A stretch of DNA of 64,000 nt from Agapetus fuscipes (lineage: Eukaryota; Arthropoda; Insecta; Trichoptera; Glossosomatidae). The stretch is taken from contig OX637356.1 of the NCBI GenBank assembly GCA_951799405.1, positions 11,431,229-11,495,228 of the forward strand, read 5' to 3'. A program made the translations under genes and the position numbers. Every line of letters starts with the position of its first letter. Position 1 is the first letter of the stretch. Shown piece by piece: positions 63,811-64,000 of this stretch. A model generated the notes under the pieces. The model saw only the letters and a list, made by a program, of their open reading frames with translations, made no database searches and was not told where the DNA came from.

Positions 63811-64000
63811 AAATTAAATGCCGCAATAAGTATGGTTTCATATAAAAAGTTGACCTAATCGATCGTCATTATTTCTAAAAAATACATGTTATAACAGCTG
63901 GTTGAAGTATAATTTTGAAATGAATAAAAAATATAGGTAGGTAGGTACTCAACGGAATTCAACCGAAAAAGAATCGACTTGGCAATGACAACGATGGCAA
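63811..64000. other. No feature recognised
   Basis: Short AT-rich end of the window with ataggtaggtaggtac. Confidence 0.4.

Overview
The window is AT-rich, intron-containing, transposon-dense DNA from an insect or close arthropod relative. The evidence is a SIFamide-receptor-like neuropeptide GPCR exon, three insect-type cuticular protein genes with one-residue-class repeats and tiny first exons, arthropod-style TATA plus TCAGT initiators, and LINE, SINE, MITE and LTR families typical of insects. The order cannot be fixed from sequence alone.

Left part (1-28 kb): the last coding exon of the GPCR lies on the minus strand (3669-4440); its earlier exons are not recognisable in the window. The rest is a mosaic of mobile elements: two tRNA-derived SINE families (called SINE-B and SINE-C here), a very abundant ~250 bp repeat with a (GATTA)n-like end (repeat A), several short inverted-repeat elements (MITE-A, -D, -E, -H and others), LINE 3' ends at 13.1 and 14.1 kb, a complete but decayed 2.5 kb DNA transposon with a perfect 8-bp target duplication (16.2-18.7 kb), a Harbinger transposase fossil and a Harbinger-type MITE with a TAA target duplication (19.2-20.1 kb).

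Middle part (28-48 kb): three plus-strand cuticular protein genes (about 28.9-30.4, 38.1-39.7 and 44.1-47.6 kb), each with a TATA box, a 4-5 codon first exon, one intron and a second exon coding for a signal peptide plus Ala/Ser-Pro-Val-His repeats. They are tandem duplicates: related downstream sequence follows genes 2 and 3, and an orphan copy at 33.8-34.4 kb probably belonged to gene 1 before transposons pushed it away. Each paralogue has amplified a different repeat length (27, 18 and 21 bp). Gene 2 has a 108-bp tandem duplication just upstream of its TATA box.

Right part (48-64 kb): a 5'-truncated poly(A) LINE, a 5S-rRNA-like sequence joined to a tRNA-derived SINE, a young Ty3/gypsy-type LTR element with LTRs that look identical but almost all of pol deleted, more SINEs, and a local higher-order array of repeat A with a linker (61.8-63.8 kb). 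No CRISPR array, operon or bacterial feature is present. All repeat family names are local labels; comparisons were made by eye.
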